Source of the DNA: Channallabes apus
Taxonomy: Eukaryota; Chordata; Actinopteri; Siluriformes; Clariidae
Reading direction: 5' to 3'
DNA length: 64,000 nucleotides
Assembly: GCA_030522415.1 (NCBI GenBank)
Contig: CM060121.1
Span: 6,626,476 to 6,690,475 of the forward strand
The notes under the pieces were generated by a model. That model saw only the letters and a list, made by a program, of their open reading frames with translations, was not told where the DNA came from and made no database searches. Within the stretch, counting starts at the first letter, position 1, and each line of letters begins with the position of its first letter. The position numbers and the translations under genes were made by a program. This document shows, one piece after another, positions 58,295-64,000 of the stretch.

Positions 58295-58549
58295 TAGGGC
58301 TACACAATATTAGAAAAATATGGAATATGCGATATTGTTGTTTAATATTGCGATAACGATATTTCTTGCGATATTGGCATACATATATATCACCTACTTG
58401 GGTGGCGGGTATAAAGATAGTAAGGCCCCATCTGATTGGTCAAATTTGGACACACAAATGCTTGGCACATAAATTTAATTTAATTTATCCCAACTCTTTG
58501 CGATACAGATATTGCGTATCGTAATTTTCCGATATATCGTGCAGCCCTA
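58295..58549. mobile_element. hAT MITE, 255 bp
   Basis: Ends TAGGGCTAC and GCAGCCCTA, with a perfect 8-bp duplication GTGCCAGC (58287-58294 and 58550-58557). The body is full of gatat/atcg words, as in the 'gcgatattg' group of fish hAT MITEs. Non-coding. Confidence 0.92.
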
Positions 58550-58557
58550 GTGCCAGC

Positions 58558-58958
58558 ACCATTGTTGTACTAATATACAAGTTAATAATTTTGAAAACTC
58601 TGACGAGGTGATTATATAGTGGACATAAAATAGGCAACACATTTCTGATATAAATTGCTGGTTTCTGTGATGTGAAAAATACAAACCAAGTATATTTGGT
58701 AAAACTGGGGTGATATAAGGGGTGATATAATAAAAATTTTAGTTTTGTCTTGTCATTTCACTACACTCCCACAGCACACACCTTGGCCAAATTCACTTAA
58801 TACTTGTTAGTACTAGCATATTCCCATGTATTCCAATTAGCTTTCTAAATAAATGTAATTTCTGTTCTAAACTACTTAGCAATTTTTTCTTCATAAATAC
58901 TGTCCACCTGCTTCTGTGTTTGCTGTTTAATTCCCTGAAAACCAAGCTAGGGAATAAT
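58558..58958. repeat. Duplicated segment, second copy (right part)
   Basis: 'ttaatacttgttagtacta' and 'ctaaataaatgtaatttctg' match 33880-33905 and 34770-34800. No gene. Confidence 0.6.
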
Positions 58959-60107
58959 CATTTGCTGTACTCTTTGTACACCTACGACTGCGTGGCCACT
59001 ACCAACTCTAGCGCCATCATCAAGTTTGCTGACGACACTGTTGTGGTCGGCCTGATCACGAACAACGATGAGACGGCCTACCTGGAGGAGCTTGGAAATC
59101 TGGAGAACTGGTGCCAGAGGAACAATCTCCTCCTGAACGTCAGCTAGACAAAGGAGCTGATAGTGGACTTTAGTACAAAGCAGGAGAGGAACTACCAGAC
59201 CGCCATCATCAACAGGAGCCCAGTGGAGAGAGTGGACAGCTTCAGATACCTCGGTGTTCACATCACGCAGGACCTGTCATGGTCCTGTCACATCAACACC
59301 GTGGTGAAAAAAGCCCGGCAGCGTCTCTACCACCTCAGACGCTTGAGAGCCTTCAGACTGCCCTTTAAGGTGCTCAGCAATTTCTACCCCTGCACCATAG
59401 AGAGCATCCTGACGGGAAACATCACGACCTGGTTCAGGAACAGCACCATGCAGGACAGACAAGCTCTACAGAGGGTGGTGCGATCAGCTGAGCGCATCAT
59501 CCGTACCGAGCTCCCTGACCTGCACTCGATCTACAGCAAGCGGTGCTGGACTAAGGCCAGGAAGATCATGAAGGACCTCAGCCATCCCAACAATGGACTG
59601 TTCTCTCTGTTGCGGTCTGGGAAGCGATTCCGCTCCCTGAAGGCCAACACAGAGAGACTGAGGAGGAGCTTCTTCCCGCAGGCGATACAATCACAACAGT
59701 CTCTTAATCACAACACCACACAGGACTAACAACATCTTTTAAACATTGACTGGACAATCATGGACACATTCAGACACACTTGCACTACATATTTACATAT
59801 CTGGACCATTGCACAAGTCACTTTTTATGCATATTTGCACAACCACTGCCACTTTCAATTTTTATATATATACGATTTTTTTTTATATATTTCTATATTT
59901 TGTATTTTTTTTATCATGCCCTTACTTGTACAGTTTATCTTACTAGTTAAGTTTATTTTCTTTAGTATCTCTTTTTATTCATATTTAATCCTTACGTATA
60001 AGTTTTGTTTTATTTTATTTTTAAGGTCACTGGCGGTCGAATAAGCATTTCATTGCATTTCATACATGTGTATGTGACAAATAAAATTTTAATTTGATTT
60101 GAATTTA
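58959..60107 (+). mobile_element. 5'-truncated CR1/Rex1-like LINE
   Basis: Starts inside the reverse transcriptase ([16 protein letters not shown]) and ends with the tail gtgacaaataaaattttaat. Closely related to 38940-40074. It lies inside the duplicated segment; the first copy of that segment (near 34890) lacks it. Confidence 0.92.
58962..59729 (+). pseudogene. Truncated LINE reverse transcriptase
   Basis: Contains [12 protein letters not shown] with the catalytic Asp pair, then a stop (TAG near 59145) where the copy at 38888 has Lys, then an open 188-codon C-terminal part ending HNTTQD. Lacks the first half of the enzyme, so inactive. Confidence 0.88.
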
Positions 60108-60275
60108 GAAGAAAGATTATATAAAATGTCCTTACACCAATACTTTTCTGCTGAGGGTTTTCACTATTGTTTCACTATTGGAATACAGCACAGGCCTATT
60201 AAATACCAAATTGATTTGTCACTTACAGTACTGTGCAAAAGTCTTAGATACCCTGGTTTTTTAGTAAGAACTTTG
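60108..60275 (+). repeat. Duplicated segment end with Tc1 end
   Basis: 'tttcactattggaatacagc' matches 34965-34985. 'tacagtactgtgcaaaagtc' at about 60225 is a Tc1-type end. The L2 LINE follows directly. Confidence 0.6.
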
Positions 60276-60377
60276 TTATATTCAATTCAATTCAATTCAA
60301 TTCAATTTTATTTATATAGCGCTTTTAACAATGGTCATTGTCTCAAAGCAGCTTCAGAAAAATTAAAGAAATTTAAC

Positions 60378-60408
<31 letters not shown>

Positions 60409-63400
60409 TATATAGAATAATTATATATAAAATAATAAATAAATAAATAAAATTATAATAGAAAATAAATAAATAAAAACAAATAATAATAATAATTATA
60501 GAAAAGAAAATAATTGGAAGTGTGGATGTGTGAGAAAAATGTGCAGATAATAATGAGACGAATGAATGAAATTTCTCTGATGAGCAAGCCAAGGGTGACG
60601 GCGACGGTGGCAAGGAAAAACTCCCTGAGATGGCAATAGGAAGAAACCTTGAGAGGAACCAGACTCAACAGGGAACCCATCCTCATTTGGGCGATAACAG
60701 ATAGAAATATAACATCTTGTGTGTTGTGCAGGTGAAAATTCAATATGACAGAAATTATTTAAATTGACATGAAGACCAGTTCAGCATAGGGACGAGTCAG
60801 TAGGTGCAGAGGGCAGATGAGGTCTGGATCACTGGAAGCACAGGAGCAGCATGTGTAGCTCCAACCATCATAAAGCTGAATCCAGCTGGAGCTGGTCCTT
60901 CTCTGGATGCCTCAGGAACCTCGCAGGGTCGGCCTTTGTCTACTGAAGCTGGCAAAATCTCCCGATGCCTCGGGATGGGTAGAGAAATACAGAACAGATG
61001 GGGAGAATTAGCGTAGTTGCCATTCGGTATAGGTGTACTGGAGTATGAGTACTGGGATGAGTTATGTGTATGCCAGATTAAAAAGATGCGTCTTGAGTCT
61101 ACTTTTGAACTGAGAAACCGTGTCTGCTCCCCGAACACTGTCTGGAAGGCTATTCCAAAGCTTTGGAGCTAAATATGAAAAAGCCCTACCCCCTTTTGTA
61201 GATTTTGAAATTCTGGGAACTACCAGAAGTCCGGAGTTTTGTGATCTTAAGGCGCGTGGTGGATTGTAGCGTATCAGAAGACTGGTTAGGTATGTGGGAG
61301 CTAAACCATTTAAGGCCTTGTATGTAAGTAATACTATTTTGTAATTTATTCTAAACTGAACAGGTAGCCAGTGCAGGGATGATAATATTGGGGTTATATG
61401 ATCATATTTTCTGGATCTAGTGAGAACCCTGGCAGCTGCATTTTGGATTAACTGAAGCTTGTTTATTGAGGATGCAGGACAACCACCTAGTAATGCATTA
61501 CAATAGTCCAGTCTGGAGGTCATGAATGCATGAACCAGTTTTTCTGCATCAGATACGGATAAGATGTTCCTAAGTTTAGCAATATTTCGAAGATGGAAAA
61601 AGGCTGTTTTTGTGATATTTGAAATGTGATTTTCAAAAGACAAGTTACTGTCTAATATTACTCCCAGATCTTTTACTGCTGAGCTGGTAATAACAGTACA
61701 TCCTTCTAAGCGCAAGCTGAATTGTGAAAGCTGTTGTGTGCTGGTTTTTGGGCCAATAAGTAATATCTCTGTCTTATCTGAATTTAATAAAAGAAAGTTA
61801 TTGGTCATCCAATCTTTTATGTCCTGGACACACTCAGTTAATCTAGACAGCTTAGGTATTTCGTCTGGTTTAGTTGAGATATATAATTGGGTATCATCAG
61901 CATAACAATGGAAACTAATCCCATGTCTTCTAATGATGTTACCCAAGGGAAGCATGTATATTGAGAACAACAGAGGTCCTAAAACTGACCCTTGTGGGAC
62001 CCCATATTTCACTGGCATTATACCAGACGGTTCTCCATTTAGATCTACAAAATGGTAGCGATCAGACAGGTAAGATCTAAACCATTTTAATGCCTGTCCC
62101 TGAATACCTATATAATTTTGTAAGCGATCTATGAGAATATTTTGATCTATAGTGTCGAATGCAGCACTAAGATCAAGCAGGACTAGCAATGAGATGCAGC
62201 CTTGGTCTGAAGCTAAAAACAAGTCATTTGTAATCTTAACTAGTGCAGTTTCTGTGCTATGATGGGGCCTGAAACCTGACTGAAATTCTTCAAGGATGTT
62301 GTTATCCTGCAAGAATGTGCAAATTTGAGCTGATACTACTTTTTCTAGTATTTTTGATATGAACGGGAGGTTTGAAATCGGTCTGTAATTTTTTATTTCA
62401 TTCGCGTCTAAATTAGATTTTTTAAGAAGCGGCTTAATAACTGCTAACTTGAAAGGTTTAGGGACGTGACCTAGATGTAATGAAGAATTAATAATGTTTA
62501 GGAGTGGCTCTCCAACCGTAAGCATCACTTCTTTTAAAAATCTGGTTGGGATTGGGTCTAACAGGCACGTTGTTGATTTAGCCGAGGTGATGAGTTTATA
62601 CAGCTCTTCCTGTCCTATACCTGTAAAGCAGTGAAAGTCTAAATGTGAAGCTATAGGCTGAACTGGATCGTGAGATACTATTAGAGGTTGAACCTCCATT
62701 ATTTTCTTCCTGATATTATTGATTTTTTCATTAAAGAAGTCCATAAAGTCTTCACTTCTAAACTGTGATGGGATACTCTCTGCGGGCATCTTAGGTTTTG
62801 TTAGGCGAGCCACTGTACTAAATAAGAACCTGGGATTGTTTTGGTTTCTTGCTATCAGTTGGCTAAGATGCTCGGTCCTAGCAGTTTTTAGAGCCTGTCT
62901 ATAGCTGCACATACTGTCTTTATATGCAATTCGAAAGACTTCTAATTTAGTTTTCCTCCATTTTCGCTCGAGGTTACGGGTTGCTCTCTTTAGGGCGCGA
63001 GTATGACTGTTGTACCACGGTGCCAATGTTTTATCTCTGACTTTTTTTAATCTGATGGGAGCAACAGTGTCTAATGTACTGGTAAAAATAGTGCCCATGC
63101 TGCTAGTCACTTCATCTAGATCATCTGCATTTAGGGGTCTAATAAGAAATTGGGACAGATCCGGCAGATTACTTGTGAATCTGTCTTTAGTGGTGGGATT
63201 CATATTTCTAACAGATTGATAACGTGGGGAGACACAGCTAATCTGTTCTACGGGTAGAGTATATGTCAGGAGGTGATGATCTGTGATATCATCACTTTGA
63301 GGTATGATCTCTATATTAGAGACATCTATACCATGGGATATAATTAAATCTACCGTATGATTAAAGCGGTGAGTTGCTCCAATTATATTTTGCTTAACCC

Positions 63401-64000
63401 CAAAGGAATTTAATAAATCCATAAATGTGAGTGCTAAAGCGTCGTTAGCATCATCTACATGAATGTTAAAGTCTCCTACTATCAATACTTTGTCAGAGTT
63501 AACCAATAGGTCTGATAGCAGATGTCCAAATTCTTTAAGAAAATCGCCATATGGCCCCGGGGGTCTGTACACGGTGGCCAGGGTAAAATATAGCAAGGGT
63601 TTATTACGTATTTCATTTAGTGCAACATTAATGATAAGCACTTCAAATGAATTAAACCTGGGCCTTATTTTCTGGGTAACAGTGAGTACATCATTGTAGA
63701 TAGTGGCGACACCACCACCGCGACCAATTAGACGGGGCTCGTGCTTATAGAAATATCCTGACGGAGTAGACTCATTCAGACCAAAATATTCATTTGGTTT
63801 AAGCCAGGTTTCAGTGAGACAGAGTGCGTCAAGGCAATAATCTGAGATAATTTCATTAACAATAAGTGCTTTAGGCGCAAGGGATCTAATGTTGAGTAGT
63901 CCAAACTTTAGAGGTGGATTTTGACTACTTATTTTGCCTTTTTCTGGTTTTATGGTTATCAGATTGTTTCGGGCAAATTTAACAAATTTATTCTTTTTTC
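60276..64000 (-). mobile_element. L2-type LINE, nearly full length, leaves window
   Basis: On the minus strand the 3' end is an (ATTGA)n tail at 60276-60306, preceded by 'aagcgctatataaataaaat', a common L2 ending. The long reading frame (next entry) fills 61062 to the window end. The 3' UTR (60307-61061) has a poly(A)-like insertion (plus A run 60379-60403). Confidence 0.92.
61062..64000 (-). CDS. L2-type LINE endonuclease-reverse transcriptase (partial, open at window end)
   Basis: This enzyme nicks target DNA and copies the LINE RNA. The frame is open from the window end down to TAA at 61062. Residues upstream of 63641 still read as endonuclease: [26 protein letters not shown]. Numbering from 63641, GDFN is at 56-59 and TDHH at 120-123 (endonuclease). 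AAFDTI is near 494-498, [12 protein letters not shown] at 548-559 and YADD at 580-583 (catalytic core). The C-terminus has [14 protein letters not shown] and [15 protein letters not shown], typical of L2. A GTG at 63641 is not the true start; that lies outside. No break was seen, so this copy could be active or young. Confidence 0.92.
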   Translation of the reverse strand, partial: KKNKFVKFARNNLITIKPEKGKISSQNPPLKFGLLNIRSLAPKALIVNEIISDYCLDALCLTETWLKPNEYFGLNESTPSGYFYKHEPRLIGRGGGVATIYNDVLTVTQKIRPRFNSFEVLIINVALNEIRNKPLLYFTLATVYRPPGPYGDFLKEFGHLLSDLLVNSDKVLIVGDFNIHVDDANDALALTFMDLLNSFGVKQNIIGATHRFNHTVDLIISHGIDVSNIEIIPQSDDITDHHLLTYTLPVEQISCVSPRYQSVRNMNPTTKDRFTSNLPDLSQFLIRPLNADDLDEVTSSMGTIFTSTLDTVAPIRLKKVRDKTLAPWYNSHTRALKRATRNLERKWRKTKLEVFRIAYKDSMCSYRQALKTARTEHLSQLIARNQNNPRFLFSTVARLTKPKMPAESIPSQFRSEDFMDFFNEKINNIRKKIMEVQPLIVSHDPVQPIASHLDFHCFTGIGQEELYKLITSAKSTTCLLDPIPTRFLKEVMLTVGEPLLNIINSSLHLGHVPKPFKLAVIKPLLKKSNLDANEIKNYRPISNLPFISKILEKVVSAQICTFLQDNNILEEFQSGFRPHHSTETALVKITNDLFLASDQGCISLLVLLDLSAAFDTIDQNILIDRLQNYIGIQGQALKWFRSYLSDRYHFVDLNGEPSGIMPVKYGVPQGSVLGPLLFSIYMLPLGNIIRRHGISFHCYADDTQLYISTKPDEIPKLSRLTECVQDIKDWMTNNFLLLNSDKTEILLIGPKTSTQQLSQFSLRLEGCTVITSSAVKDLGVILDSNLSFENHISNITKTAFFHLRNIAKLRNILSVSDAEKLVHAFMTSRLDYCNALLGGCPASSINKLQLIQNAAARVLTRSRKYDHITPILSSLHWLPVQFRINYKIVLLTYKALNGLAPTYLTSLLIRYNPPRALRSQNSGLLVVPRISKSTKGGRAFSYLAPKLWNSLPDSVRGADTVSQFKSRLKTHLFNLAYT

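Overview
The window is eukaryotic nuclear DNA, almost certainly from a ray-finned fish. It is A+T-rich, full of microsatellites, and packed with teleost-type transposons: Tc1-like elements with long inverted repeats, hAT, PIF/Harbinger, CACTG-ended (EnSpm-like) elements, BEL/Pao and other LTR elements, and L2-, CR1/Rex1- and RTE-type LINEs. The Tc1, L2 and tRNA-SINE types would suit an ostariophysan such as a catfish, but that is a guess. Nothing bacterial or phage-like was seen.

The clearest host gene is an interferon-induced protein 44-like (IFI44-like) GTPase gene on the minus strand. It has eight coding exon segments between 22660 and 12228. All introns are GT-AG, phases agree, and the reading frame is 295 codons plus stop. 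Its largest intron (16688-21699) is filled with Tc1, hAT and LTR remnants.

Layout. 1-9070: repeats, a short RTE insertion with a 16-bp target duplication, a long palindrome, a CACTG-type repeat carrying a Harbinger MITE and a terminal exon of a fish multicopy gene family. 9071-12215: a complete but decayed Tc1 element and a second Tc1/mariner-like relic. 12228-22700: the IFI44-like gene. 23070-29600: a Tc1 element split by a 5.7-kb CACTG...CAGTG element that carries a spliced gene. 29600-35300: a segment duplicated near 57.6-60.3 kb, holding a complete Harbinger element. 36841-40531: an LTR broken by a CR1/Rex1-like LINE. 42160-48261: an L2 relic hit by a hAT element. That hAT was itself hit by an LTR element carrying 32 copies of a 33-bp coding minisatellite, and by a poly(A) retrocopy. 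49003-57565: a BEL/Pao retrotransposon with paired LTRs, broken by a SINE, a hAT and a LINE. 58295-60107: hAT MITE and LINE copies. 60276 to the end: a large L2 LINE on the minus strand with an open reading frame leaving the window.

The strongest message is nesting. Target-site duplications (TA, CTG, TAA, 5-bp LTR, 8-bp hAT, 12-16-bp LINE types) can be read directly and give a relative order of insertion. The least familiar object is the CACTG-ended element with its spliced cargo gene; a related exon lies in a second CACTG-type repeat in this window.
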